This document shows, one piece after another, positions 1-11,334 of a stretch of DNA of 64,000 bases; the first letter of the stretch is position 1, and each line of letters starts with the position of its first letter. This stretch comes from Ascarosepion bandense (taxonomy: Eukaryota; Mollusca; Cephalopoda; Sepiida; Sepiidae). The notes below the pieces were generated by a model that saw only the letters and a list, made by a program, of their open reading frames with translations, was not told where the DNA came from and ran no database searches. The DNA is taken from positions 268,501-332,500 of the forward strand of contig JBBBDQ010000445.1 of NCBI GenBank assembly GCA_037127315.1, written 5' to 3'. A program made the translations under genes and the position numbers.

Positions 1-370
1 AGAGCCAAACCCGAAGCAAAAACTAAAATAAAAGGGCTGAAAAAAATACAGACATACAGGCAGATAAACAGACACACACACAAACATTTTGCCTTTTATA
101 TATGTATATTATCGATTTTCTGTACTATTGTAAGAACTGCAACTTTGAAACTTCTGAATATCGTTTCTTATGTCTTTGTCTATGAGTGTATCAAATTTGA
201 TTAAAATCGGACCACTCCTTCTATAACCCGATTTTTTCGATTATCGATTTTCAATATTTATCGGGGGTACCTCGACACAAAACCTAGCTAAGAACACTCG
301 CAGACGCTTATAGTACAACTGTGTAAATTTTCAAGAAAATTGGTTCAGCCGTTTCGGAGTCTATAGGTAA

Positions 371-406
<36 letters not shown>

Positions 407-429
407 GTTCCATTTATAAATAAGCTTAG
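1..429 (-). mobile_element. Helitron-like non-autonomous element, cut by window edge
   Basis: The minus strand starts TCTAAGCTTATTTATAAATG at 429, followed by a CA/GT microsatellite (about 372-404) and a block about priming-like text that recurs at 21.6, 31.3, 32.2, 42.5 and 50.6 kb. Full copies elsewhere begin TC and end CTAG between A and T, as Helitrons do. The CTAG end of this copy is beyond position 1. No protein is encoded. Confidence 0.6.
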
Positions 430-756
430 ATATTCGACTTAAGTTTCTCTTCTTTCTGGGACGACCAGAGCTTTTTTTAGGGACGAATGGAATGACGCGT
501 CTTCTAGTGACAAATTATTGTAACAACTAGATATCTTCCCAAGTTCTTTTGAGTAAGAGTCAACCTTCAGGAAATTCTTGGTTAATTATTTTGCTTTTCC
601 CCATTTTATCAATGTCTAAAGAACAGTTGACAAAAAAAAAACGAATGATGCAATACTTTTCATCATTTCTAAAAGTAATCATAAAATTAAAATGGAATGT
701 TCTAAAAAAACAACCACATCCTAATTTGGAACATTCTAGTAATATTCAGTCATGTG
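430..756. other. No recognisable gene
   Basis: AT-rich sequence without a convincing reading frame, RNA gene or named repeat. The open frame crossing 549-857 runs into the SINE head and looks like chance. Confidence 0.5.
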
Positions 757-1655
757 CGTTGTGGTGCAGTGGATATCGACTCGGAACGACAAATAGGAGA
801 GCCGAGTTCGAATTCCAGTTGAATTCTTTGCATTCACTTACGCACAAATACCCTTAGAAAAGGTATTAATCCGTCTCTTCCCTCCAGTTATGGGTTAAAT
901 AATAAGACAAACTGGGTTCTATAGCCTTGGCTGGCAACATGTTAACCGCAGAAACTAATCAGAACTTCTGCCCAGTTAGTCATGTCTCGAAAGAGACATG
1001 GTCATCCAAAGCGTGTATCACATATGGCGCTTAACTGACTGACTGAATATAATATTTGAAAACCTGATTAAGGCTTCTACTGGGCCTAAAGTGGGGGATC
1101 AGTTTTATATTGTTATGAAGTAATACACTGATCCCCCCAAATTACTACTTAATAATATAATACATCTCTTCCCCCTCTAGCTATGACTCAAATAATAGAA
1201 CAGATTGGGCTTTATAGACTTGGCTGACAACCAGTCTACCGCAGAAAGTAATGGCAATCTACTACGAGAAAATCTTCGGCCCAGTCAGTCATGTTCCAAA
1301 AGAAACATCATCGTCCAAGCGTGTATGACACTTAACTGATTGAATATAATAGTTGGAATCATGATTAAGGTTTCTACTGGGCATAAAGTAGGGGATCAGT
1401 TTTATATTGTTATGAAGTAATAAACTGATCACTCACTAATTACTACTTAATAATATAATACATTTCTTTCCCCCTCTATCTACGAGTCAAATAAAAGAAC
1501 AGATTGGGTTTTATAGCCTTGGCTGGCAACCAGTCTACTGCAGAAAGTAATGGCAACCTACTGCGGGATAATCTTCTGCCCAGTCAGTCATGTCTCGAAA
1601 GAAACATCATCGTCCAAAGAGTGTATCACGTATAGCACTTAACAGAATGATTGAA
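757..1655 (+). mobile_element. SINE-A tandem array, three units
   Basis: A tRNA-derived head (box A-like TGGTGCAGTGG near 769, box B-like GTTCGAATTCC near 807) is followed by a conserved body (GCCTTGGCTGGCAAC, then GCAGAAAG) and a GACTGACTGA tail. Two further body units follow at 294 and 299 bp spacing. They lack the tRNA head and instead carry a spacer whose ends pair (GGGGATCAGTTTTAT with ACTGATCCCC). The conserved central domain suggests a cephalopod SINE superfamily; that assignment is from memory and unsearched. Confidence 0.75.
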
Positions 1656-1658
1656 TAT

Positions 1659-1697
<39 letters not shown>

Positions 1698-1970
1698 GAA
1701 AAGGAGCAAGGAAACGCAAAAAAGAAAGAAAGAAAGAATGCAAAAGAAACAAAGACACAAAGAAAGAAAAATGAAAGAAAGAAAACCAAATAAATGATAG
1801 CATGAATAAAAAAAAAGAAAGAAAAAAGAAGAAAAGTAAAAATAAAGAAAGAACAAAGAAGAAACACACAAACAAACAAACAAACAAAGGAAAAAAGCAA
1901 CGAAACAGAAAAATGGAAGGAAGAAAGAAAGAAAGAAAGAAAGAAAAAGAAAGAAAGAAAGAAATGGCTG
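1656..1970. repeat. (GAAA)n-rich microsatellite
   Basis: Imperfect GAAA repeats with AAAC and AACA interruptions, growing directly from the SINE-A tail. The open frames on both strands are low-complexity Lys/Glu or Phe/Ser strings and are not genes. Confidence 0.9.
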
Positions 1971-2039
1971 GGTCTGACGATGGTACGAAGATTTCCCCAA
2001 ATCAAGTCAGTCTCGTTTTCACTTGGCTTATCTGTTGAT

Positions 2040-2560
2040 GATTTTATCTCCCTTTTGTCACGAAGTCTGAAGTATGTTCTACAAACTCAATTACAAACTG
2101 GTAAAGGCCACGAGCAAAGACTACGGTGCATCTGATTGGAAACACCGCAGCCGAACTGTGCAGTGTGCCTTCATTCAATCACTCCCAACCCTTTTTGCTT
2201 AGATAAATCATTTTTGGTGTTGCTGGCTTGGTTCCACTCTTTGAAAGGTCTTAGATTAATTTCAGTTCAAGTTTAGGAAGAACAGATCTTTGTGTCGAAA
2301 AGAAGGGGAAAAAGTTAAGAAGAGGTAAAGAAAAAAGCTGAAGAAGATTATGGGAAAAGAAAAGAGTGACAGGAGTAAAAAAGAGGAGTAGAGAGAAAGA
2401 GAGATAGAGAGAGAAGACAGTAAAATAAGATCAGAGTCATTAGCAGAGAAGAAGAAGAAGGATTTTAGTTGGGAGAGGAGAAGGTAGGAGAATAATAGGG
2501 AAGAAAAGGAAGAACGAATAAGTGAGACAGAGAGAGAGGGAAAGAAAGATAAAAAGAGGA
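2040..2560. other. Non-coding, becoming purine-rich
   Basis: Nothing recognisable up to about 2280; from there the plus strand becomes increasingly rich in A and G, leading into the repeat array. Confidence 0.5.
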
Positions 2561-2667
2561 AGAAGAAAGTGACAAAAAAGTTGAGTTGTGAAAGAAAGAG
2601 AAAGAAAAAAAATAGTGCAAATAGAGATGAGAGGGATAAGCAGAAAGAAAGAGTGCGAGAGAGACGT

Positions 2668-2708
<41 letters not shown>

Positions 2709-2880
2709 ATTGGAGAAAAAAGAAATTATGAGAAAAGAAGAAATAGAGAGGGAAACTGAAAAAGAAAAAGAAAGAGAAAAAGAAAAAGAAGAAAAGCGAA
2801 GTGTGAAAAGAAGAAGGAAAAACAGTAAGTGTTTGAGTGAAACAGAGAATGAAAAAAAGAAAGACAGGGAGAAGAGGTGA
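2561..2880. repeat. Purine-rich imperfect GAAA repeat
   Basis: Plus strand almost entirely A and G. Its 103-codon open frame is Lys/Glu/Arg repeat only and shows no domain. Confidence 0.85.
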
Positions 2881-2899
2881 TTTTCTAATTGAAGCTTAG

Positions 2900-2992
2900 A
2901 TGTGGGACCTAGTGAGGATCGAGCTCACTTTTCAACTGTAATGAGTCTAGCAAGACAAATTGGTGACCATTGCACCACGTCGAGGTGAAGAG
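2900..2992 (-). mobile_element. tRNA-like SINE head fragment
   Basis: Read on the minus strand it has a box A-like GTGGTGCAATGGTCACC and a box B-like GAGCTCGATCCTC at tRNA-like spacing. A similar head lies near 6205-6285. No tail is recognisable; it abuts the satellite. Confidence 0.45.
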
Positions 2993-2999
2993 CAGGAAA

Positions 3000-3220
3000 A
3001 AGAGAGGAAACGTGAGAAAGGAAGCAACAGAGGAAGAAAGAGAGAGTGAACGAGAAAAAGAAGAAAAGCGACGTGTGGTAAAGAAGAAGAAGAAAGAAAG
3101 AAAGAAAGAAAGAACAAGAGAAAAGGGAAACATTAGGAGAAAGGGAGAAATTGAAAGAGAGACAGACAGAGAAAAAGAAGAATACGACGTGTGGTAAAAA
3201 AGAAGAAAAAACATGTGTAA

Positions 3221-3260
<40 letters not shown>

Positions 3261-3375
3261 AACAAAAGAAGAAAAGGGAAAAGGGAAGCATTAGGAGAAA
3301 GGGAGAAATTGAAAGAGAGACAGAAAGAGAAAAAAGAAAAGCGAGTGTGGTAAAGAAGAAGAAAAATATGTGTAA

Positions 3376-3411
<36 letters not shown>

Positions 3412-3517
3412 ACAAGAGAAAAGGAAACATTAGGAGAAAGGGAGAAATTGAAAGAGAGACAGAGAGAGAAAAAGAAGAATACGACGTGTGGTAAAAAAGA
3501 AGAAAAAACATGTGTAA

Positions 3518-3572
<55 letters not shown>

Positions 3573-3698
3573 CAAAGGGAGAGAGAAGAACAAGAGAAAA
3601 AGGAAGCATTAAGAGAAAGGGAGAAATTGAAAGAGAGACAGAAAGAGAAAAAAGAAAAGCGAGTGTGGTAAAGAAGAAGAAAAATATGTGTAAAAGAA

Positions 3699-3734
<36 letters not shown>

Positions 3735-3841
3735 ACAAGAGAAAAGGGAAACATTAGGAGAAAGGGAGAAATTGAAAGAGAGACAGACAGAGAAAAAGAA
3801 GAATACGACGTGTGGTAAAAAAGAAGAAAAAACATGTGTAA

Positions 3842-3873
<32 letters not shown>

Positions 3874-4136
3874 AAAGGGAGAGAGAAGAACAAGAGAAAA
3901 AGGAAGCATTAGGAGAAAGGGAGAAATTGAAAGAGAGACAGAAAGAGAAAAAAGAAAAGCGAGTGTGGTAAAGAAGAAGAAAAATATGTGTAAAAAAAAG
4001 AAAGAAAGAAAGAAAGAACAAGAGAAAAGGGAAACATTAGGAGAAAGGGAGAAATTGAAAGAGAGACAGAGAGAGAAAAAGAAGAATACGACGTGTGGTA
4101 AAAAAGAAGAAAAAACATGTGTAAAAGAAAGAATGA

Positions 4137-4176
<40 letters not shown>

Positions 4177-4296
4177 AAAGGGAGAGAGAAGAACAAGAGA
4201 AAAAGGAGGCATTAGGAGAAAGGGAGAAATTGAAAGAGAGACAGAAAGAGAAAAAAGAAAAGCGAGTGTGGTAAAGAAGAAGAAAAATATGTGTAA

Positions 4297-4328
<32 letters not shown>

Positions 4329-4451
4329 ACAAGAGAAAAGGGAAACATTAGGAGAAAGGGAGAAATTGAAAGAGAGACAGACAGAGAAAAAGAAGAATAC
4401 GACGTGTGGTAAAAAAGAAGAAAAAACATGTGTAAAAGAAAGAATGAATGA

Positions 4452-4487
<36 letters not shown>

Positions 4488-4607
4488 AAAGGGAGAGAGA
4501 AGAACAAGAGAAAAAGGAAGCATTAGGAGAAAGGGAGAAATTGAAAGAGAGACAGAAAGAGAAAAAAGAAAAGCGAGTGTGGTAAAGAAGAAGAAAAATA
4601 TGTGTAA

Positions 4608-4643
<36 letters not shown>

Positions 4644-4790
4644 ACAAGAGAAAAGGGAAACATTAGGAGAAAGGGAGAAATTGAAAGAGAGACAGACAGA
4701 GAAAAAGAAGAATACGACGTGTGGTAAAAAAGAAGAAAAAACATGTGTAAAAGAAAGAAAGAAAGAAAGAAAGAAAGAATGGTAAGAAGA
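3000..4790. repeat. Higher-order purine satellite, unit about 300-320 bp
   Basis: The marker GCGAGTGTGG occurs at 3341, 3659, 3959, 4262 and 4573. Each long unit has two related halves of about 150 bp: one ends GAATACGACGTGTGG, the other AAAAGCGAGTGTGG. Each half contains its own variable (GAAA)n tract. The long minus-strand open frames, up to 370 codons of Phe/Ser/Leu, are by-products of the repeat. Confidence 0.9.
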
Positions 4791-4794
4791 GGAT

Positions 4795-5530
4795 CAAAGA
4801 GAAAAAGTGGAAAGAGAAAAAGTGAGAAAGAGAGAAAGAAAGAGAGAGAGAGCGCTTAAAGGAGAGAAGGAGAGATCAAAGAGCAGAGACAGAGGGAAAG
4901 ACAAAGTAGTTTTTTCAGATTTTTCTTGTCCAACATTCCACCCATGACCGCACCAAAATATATCGATCGACACAAAACAACGAAGAAGGCCTGAAAATAT
5001 AACAACTTTCAATTCGTTGTATAGTTGTTGTCAGTGTTTTCTCAAAATAGGTTCCATTTATCTATAGAGTTCGATGTGCCTCTGAAAACTGGTCGTAAGG
5101 GATTAATTCAAGTCAAACAAGAGACACGATTCTTGAAACCGAACCGAACACTCTTTGTTTCCACAAGAAAATCTTATTGATTCTACAGATTGACGCGAGG
5201 GCTTTCAGACAGATTCTTTCCTCACTTATGGAACAGAAAGGTGCTCCGACCTCCATTTTCTAACCGCGTAGGGTTCGTGGTTCGATATAAACAGAGACGC
5301 TGATATCCGCCAACTGTGTTTATTTTTCTTGTTGTGTATGAAGGTTGGGCTGAAAACATGATTGTCTGACTATGAAGGAATGATAAAGACTAGCGGAACC
5401 CGTGGCATTTCCACGGAAGGATAATTTTGATTTCCTGGAAAAATTTTACTTTTTCATACTACAAATGATAGTAATGTCTTCAAACATAAATGTATTGGAT
5501 AATAAAATAACGATAACACAGAGTGTAATT
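4795..5530. other. No gene seen
   Basis: Residual purine-rich repeat to about 4900, then unique-looking AT-rich DNA without a supported reading frame. Confidence 0.5.
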
Positions 5531-5535
5531 TTATC

Positions 5536-5705
5536 AAAATATCTATAAAAGTAATGTCCATAGAAGCTACTTTACTGTAATCTTATATTATATTAAGCGG
5601 CGTATGCACAGACCATAACCAAAATATCTATAAAAGTAATGTCCATAGAAGCTACTTTACTGTAATCTTATATTATATTAAGCGGCGTATGCACAAACCA
5701 TAACC
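5536..5705. repeat. 85 bp tandem duplication
   Basis: AAAATATCTATAAAAGTAAT starts at 5536 and again at 5621, and the 85 bp copies are almost identical through AAGCGGCGTATGCACA. A third copy starts at 5706 but stops after a few bases. Confidence 0.95.
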
Positions 5706-5709
5706 AAAA

Positions 5710-6190
5710 TACTGTACGCTATTTTATGAGAGATTTTGAAAAAAAAAAATTATTATTACTGAAAAATCATGGCTCCTGCGTCCATTGTAAACAGAAAAGA
5801 CCAACTGAGTAATGGCCAGAAATTTCGTTATTAGGTCTCGAGATGCGACAACAAACCTACATATTTTTACTATATTGTACAGTACACACACGTATAGACC
5901 CACACAATTACTGCTACAACCACAAGCTTAAGCTGCTATTTCTACGGTAATGCAATAGGCTCTCTCCTCCTATTCTCTCACTCTTTACTACCCTTCCGTT
6001 TGGCAAAGGTGAGAGAAAGGCTGAGGAGAGTAACGTTTATAGATTATAAAAAGATAGAGGGGAATGAAAAGCTCGTGTATAGAGTAAGTTTTTTGTCTTT
6101 CTTCAGTGTCGTAACGGACGGAGGAACTAAGGAAGGAACAAGCAGAATTATTATATGATGTGATCTTTGCTGCGCTTAGAAAATCACCTT
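5710..6190. other. No gene seen
   Basis: AT-rich, no convincing frame. The short minus-strand frame at 5988-6212 has no recognisable domain. Confidence 0.4.
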
Positions 6191-6194
6191 TGGG

Positions 6195-6290
6195 AATATT
6201 TACGCGGTGCAAAGATTAGCAATTTTGTCTTGCTGGAATCATTACAATTGAATAGAGAGTTCGATCCTCACTGAATGCCTTATATATTTG
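6195..6290 (+). mobile_element. tRNA-like SINE head fragment
   Basis: GCGGTGCAAAGATTAGCAAT followed by AGAGTTCGATCCTCACTG resembles the tRNA-like head at 2900-2992 on the opposite strand. Boxes A and B are both degenerate. Confidence 0.4.
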
Positions 6291-6549
6291 ACCTTTTGCC
6301 ATATTTAAGCGGCGCTTAGAAAATTACCATCTAACTGTTAAAAAAAAATTGTTCATCCTTATAGTTAAAAAAAAAAGGTCACCGCCACTTCACAGCCGAA
6401 TGCTTTTTCGTGTCGGGGAACAAATGAAAGTCAAATCAGGTAAATAGGCAGGGTGATCAACCAGTTCAGAGACACAGTGACGCAACGCAGCCATTGAAAT
6501 CAAGGACTTGCGTGATGGAGCAATGCTCTGATGAAACAATTTCTTAATA

Positions 6550-7098
6550 AAGGTGGTTCAGCAATGTAATCAATCCAAATTTAGCAGCTTGACCTCAGTT
6601 ACTTTCTCACGAACGGGATGTGGCTTCCCTCTGTCTTTTCTACTAAATACTTTCATGGCTTCTGCTCCAACGAACTTAAGTCACTGGTGCCTCTGCAACA
6701 GTTGTTTACTCGTGCAACCAGACTGGCAACTGGGTCTCACCCATTCACAGTTAGATTAACCAAATGCAGATGAAAATTCTACTCCTGCATCTGCTTTTCT
6801 GGCACTACCACCTGTGGAACTCGCTTTCATATTCTTGCTTTCCTGATGGCTCCAAGAATTTAAATGCAATGACAATGCCCATCTCTTAACCACTTGATTC
6901 TAGTTCTTTCTACACCAACCTGCATATCTTTTCCTTTCTCTCCACCTTTGCAACTATCATCACACCCGTATTTCCATCCTTAATTGGTTCGTCTTTCTCT
7001 TTACTCTCTTCCTATTTAATTTTTTTACCCTTATGTAGCCCCCTGCACATCAGTGGTGTTATCGCCTTGCTCAGGGTGATACGATTAAAAAAAAATAT
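6550..7098 (+). mobile_element. LINE-A 3' end (RT C-terminus plus tail)
   Basis: Broken frames keep LINE-A C-terminal wording (WQLGLTHSQLD at about 6720-6757, then a FPDGSKN-type block). A 3' tail follows: GCCCCCTGCACATCAGTGG, then GCCTTGCTCAGGGTGAT and oligo-A from about 7086. The same tail closes every SINE-B copy. The element is 5'-truncated and has stops and frameshifts. Confidence 0.7.
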
Positions 7099-7109
7099 TT
7101 CCATAGCTT

Positions 7110-7690
7110 CTGCTCTGACGGGCTTATCTTCTTGATGTATGAATTTACCCGAGCTACTAGATTGGCAATTAGGTCTTACCCTTTTGCAGTCAAATGTAAT
7201 CGCAACTTCTACTCAAGTAGTTTTCTTTCACGCACTTCCTGAGAAACTCCCCTTTCTATATACTTGCTTCCCTGAGAGCTATAATCTCCAAGAGTTTAAG
7301 TTCAATTTCAATTGCCGTTATGATGGCCTATCTACTTGGAATGAACTCTTCCGTTTTTATAAATATTAACCTGCGAGACTTCCTAAAGGAGGCAGTCGAG
7401 ATCCGGGCTTGAATCCCCGTCAATTTCATTATATTCACTTTCATGCAAATACCCTTGGGAAAGGTATGAATTCACCTCTTATCCACCCATCCATGGGTCA
7501 ATGCATAGAAATGTCAGTAAAAATCATCATTATCTCCAAAAAATGTTTACAATTGTTATGGTGACCTACCTACATTGGAATGAACTGTTCCTCCTTCACA
7601 AATACTATCCTGCTCAACTTCCTGGGAGGCAGTCAAGACGCAGTGTTACTAGACAGTTTGGACAGATATTTCAATCTGCTGGCTAATAAC
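7110..7690 (+). mobile_element. LINE-A fragments
   Basis: LDWQLGLTLLQSNV and CFPESYNLQEFKFN (frame 7139-7369) match the C-terminal wording of other LINE-A copies here. A second short piece (GRQSRRSVTRQFGQ) follows at about 7620-7680. Both are 5'-truncated and broken. Confidence 0.6.
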
Positions 7691-7694
7691 ACTT

Positions 7695-8122
7695 TTATTT
7701 TATATACATGTTCTGTTATTCCAATACACTGGAATATTTTATATATATGTTCTGTTATTCCAATTCACTGGAATATTTTATATATATGTTCCGTTATTCC
7801 AATAAACTGGAATATTTTATATATATGTTCTGTTATTCCAATAAACTGGAATATTTTATATATATGTTCTGTTATTCCAATAAACTGGAATATTTTATAT
7901 ATATGTTCTGTTATTCCAATACACTGGAATATTTTATATATGTTCTGTTATTCCAATAAACTGGAATATTTTATATATATGTTCTGTTATTCCAATCCAC
8001 TGGAATATTTTATTTATATGTTCTGTTATTCCAATAAACTGGAATATTTTATATATATGTTCTGTTATTCCAATACACTGGAATATTTTATTTATATGTT
8101 CTGTTATTCCAATAAACTGGTT
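7695..8122. repeat. 39 bp minisatellite, about 11 copies
   Basis: TTCTGTTATTCCAATAAACT followed by GGAATATTTTATATATATG repeats with near-constant period. As 39 is divisible by 3 it makes a 13-residue repeat (FCYSNKLEYFIYM). Each unit has a small inverted repeat (ATTCCA with TGGAAT). It lies inside LINE-A-derived sequence. Confidence 0.95.
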
Positions 8123-8310
8123 CAACTTACCTTCTTGTTTTTCGTATCTTTCTTCCTGACCCTAACAGGCCACAACATATTTTTCTCATCATTTCCCTCG
8201 CTACACACTGTATATTGTTCTTCTTCCTTCTTGTTCTACTCTCTCGTAACGCTCAGCGCACCACTGGCACTACTGATTTGCTTAGGGTAATATGACTATT
8301 AAAAAAATTT
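8123..8310 (+). mobile_element. LINE-A 3' tail
   Basis: After the minisatellite the sequence ends with a degenerate LINE-A tail (CACTGGCACTACTGATTTGC, TTAGGGTAATATGA, then A-rich). Confidence 0.5.
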
Positions 8311-8335
8311 GTTTTATATAATCGGCAAACTTTCC

Positions 8336-9850
8336 AATGTGCGTTGCGGTGCAGTAGATATCGGCTTGGAACCAGAAATCGGAGAGCCGAGTTCGAATTC
8401 CCGTTGAAATCCTTGTATTCACTTACTTAGAATTAATCCATCTCTTCCCTCCAGTTATGGGTTAAATAATAGGACAGATTGAGTTCTACAGCCTTGGCTG
8501 GCAACCAGTCTACCGCAGAAAGCAATGGCAACCTACTGCGGTATAATCTTCTGTCCACTCAGTTATGTCTCTTTCGAGACATGATCGCCCAAAGTGTGTA
8601 TCGCATATGGCACATAACAGACTGACTGAATATAATTGTAGAAAATATGATTAAGGCTTCTACTGGACATAAAGTGGGGAATCAGTTTTATATTGCTATG
8701 AAGTAATAAACTGATCCCCCACTGATTACTACTTAATAATATAATAAATCTCTTCCTCCTCTAGCTATGAGTCAAATAATAGGACAGATTGGGTTCTATA
8801 GCCTTGGCTGGCAACCAGTCTACCGCAGAAAGCAATGGCAACCTACTGCGGGATAATCATCTGCCCAGTCAGTCATGTGTCTTTCGAGACATGATCGCCC
8901 AAGAGTGTATCACGTATAGCACTGAAACGACTGAATGAATATAATAGTTGAAAACATGATTAACGTTTCTCCTGGGCATAAAGTGGGGGGTCATTTTTAA
9001 ATGGTTATGAAGTAATAAAATGATTCCCTACTACTTACTACTTAATAATATAATACGTCTCTTCCCCCTCTAGCTATGAGTCAAATAATAGGATATATTG
9101 GGTTCTATAGCCTTGGCTGGCAACCAGTCTACTGCAAAAAGTAATCGCAACCTACTGCGGGATAATCTTCTGCCCGGTCAGTCATGTCTTTTTTGGGACA
9201 TAATCGCCCAAAGTGTATATCACGTATGGCACTTAACTGACTGACTAATTATAATAGTTGAAAACATGATTAAAACTTCTACTGGATATAAAGTGGGTGA
9301 TCAGTTTATATTGTCATAAAGTAATAAACTGATCCCCTACTTATTACTACCTAATAATATAATGCATCTCTTTCCCTGTAGCTATAAGTCAAATAACAGG
9401 ACAGATTGGGTTCTATAGCCTTGGTTGGCAACCAGTCTACCGCAGAAAGCAATGGCAACCTACTGCGGGATAAACATCTGCCCAGTCTCAAAAGTGACAT
9501 GATCACCCAAGCATGTTTCATGCATGGCACTTAAATAACTGACTGAATATAATAGTTGAAAATCTGATTAAGGCTTCTACTGGTCATAAAGTGGGGAATC
9601 AGTTTTATATTGTTATGAAGTAATAAAATGATCCCCCACTAATTACTACTTAATAATATAATACATCTCTTTCCTCTCTAGCTATAAGTCAAATAATGGG
9701 ACAGATTGGGTTCTATAGCCTTGGCGGGCAACCAGTCTACCGCAGAAAGCAATGGCAACCTACTGCGGGATAATCATCTGCTCGGTCAGGCATGTATCTT
9801 TCGAGACATGATCGCCCAAGCGTGTATAGCACTTAACTGACTGAAACTTT
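8336..9850 (+). mobile_element. SINE-A tandem array, five units
   Basis: A complete tRNA-derived head (GCAGTAGATATCGGCTTGG, then GAGTTCGAATTCCCG) begins the array. The marker GCCTTGGCTGG or its variant falls at 8491, 8801, 9110, 9418 and 9718, a period of 300-310 bp. Units 2-5 replace the head with a hairpin spacer (GGGGATCAGT / ACTGATCCCC). It is a composite tandem repeat of SINE body plus spacer rather than five separate insertions. Confidence 0.85.
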
Positions 9851-9962
9851 CCAAAGTTCATTTTTGTTTTTGTTTTTTGCTTCTTCGTTAGCAAGGATTT
9901 TCTAGTTTGTTTCTTCATGTAACTGTCTTAGACCAATTTCGCCGTTCATAAGCTTATTTATG

Positions 9963-10025
9963 CACTGGACGTAGGCGATCAGGACGTAGGCGATCAGGAC
10001 GTAGGCGATCAGTGCGTAGGCGATC
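9963..10025. repeat. 15 bp tandem repeat, four copies
   Basis: GGACGTAGGCGATCA is repeated head to tail with a base change in the fourth copy. The motif is also the start of the LINE-C 3' region at 20763 and 37610, so this is an expansion at that element's end. Confidence 0.85.
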
Positions 10026-11000
10026 ATTGCTCTACATATCTTCCTTGTAGCTTCATAGCTTCATGTCTTTTCTTATTTCTCCCAAACTCTGTTCTACCAT
10101 CCATATACTCAAGTTCTTCAAGTATCTTATGCGCTGCTGCCATTGTTTCTCTTGCCATCAATCGGTTCTGTGAGGGTCGTATTTCCCAAGCCCTCCTTCC
10201 TCATTACGTGCCCCAGAAATATCAACTGCCTGTTCCTGGCGTTAAGTATAAGTCTTTTTTCTTTTTTGTTTTCATTTTCTCTAAAACCTCGTCTTTGCTG
10301 ACATGTTTGGTCTATAGTATCCTCAGCATCTTTCTGTTGCTTCAAGTCTCTTCTTCATCTGTGAGGAGATTGTTCAGTATATACTACCATATAGGAGAAA
10401 TGATATTACATAGCATTTCAGTACGCTTTTCTTTGTTTCTCTTACTTCAAGTCTCTTCTTCATCTGTGAGATTGTCCAGCATTCACTGCCATATAGGAGG
10501 ACTGATATTACTTAACAGTTCAGAACCCTTTTTTGTTCCACTTGCTTCAAGTCTCTTCTTCATCTGTGAGGAGATTGTCCAACATTCACTGCCATAGAGG
10601 AGAAATGATATTGCATAACAGTTCAGAACCCTATTTTTTTGTTTCTATTGCTCCCCCACTCTCTTCTTCATCTGTTTCTTCTTCATCCCCAAGTCTCTTC
10701 TTCATCTGTGAGGAAATTGTCCAGCATTCACTGCCATATAGAAGGACTGATATTACTTAACAATTCAGTACCCTTTTCTTTGTTTCTCTTGCTTCAAGTC
10801 TCTTCTTCATCTGAGGAAATTGTCCAGCATTCACTGCCATATAGGAGGAGTGATATTACTTAACAATTCAGTCCCCTTTTCTTTGTTTCTCTTGCTTCAA
10901 GTCTCTTCTTCAGCTGTGAGGAGATTGTCCAGTATTCACTACCATATAGGAGGATTGATATTACATAACAGTTCAGAACCCTTTTTTTTTTTCGGTACTT
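10025..11000 (-). mobile_element. LINE-C 3' fragment with internal 100-135 bp amplification
   Basis: Minus-strand wording RNRQLIFLGHVMRKEGLGN (around 10180-10250) matches the LINE-C C-terminal region seen better at 20742-21125 and 37677-38159. A segment containing CTTCTTCATCTGTGAGGAGA recurs about six times between 10350 and 10920, corresponding to the YGSECWTISS...EEA region of the reverse transcriptase. The repeats vary and are out of frame with one another. Confidence 0.7.
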
Positions 11001-11019
11001 CTTTTTTAATTTACATTCT

Positions 11020-11330
11020 CTGAACTGTTGTACTCATCTTTATTGCCATGTTTACTTCGTTTCAATTGTTGTACGTTCCGGCCTTTTTCAGCTTCTAGGA
11101 ATTTCATATTTTCGATCACCGGATTATATCATTCTTATTACATGTGTGATGCCACACCTTGTAGCCATGTAGTTATCTCCCTTTAACTCAACTCTACAAG
11201 TTATTTGTTCACCACTGCTAGTTTGAACTCCCAGCTCTTTGAGTTAAGTCACTGGAATTAACCAATGCCTATATCCACCGGGCCATGTGTTCTTGAATAC
11301 ATCAATGTATAAATTTCTTGGACATTATAA
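11020..11330. other. No gene seen
   Basis: Possible further LINE-C debris up to about 11110, then unplaced sequence. Confidence 0.35.
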
Positions 11331-11334
11331 ATTT

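Noticed and set aside
549..857. 102-codon plus-strand frame
   Set aside because: Runs through the SINE-A head and has no recognisable domain or splice context.
2909..4351. Long minus- and plus-strand open frames over the GAAA satellite
   Set aside because: Pure Phe/Ser/Leu or Lys/Glu repeats caused by stop-free GAAA sequence; overlapping frames on both strands and no domain.
7580..8290. 236-codon open frame
   Set aside because: By-product of the 39 bp minisatellite inside LINE-A debris.
8336..9850. CRISPR-like array of repeats and spacers
   Set aside because: Units are 300 bp SINE bodies with SINE-derived spacers in a eukaryotic genome; no short direct repeats with unique spacers.
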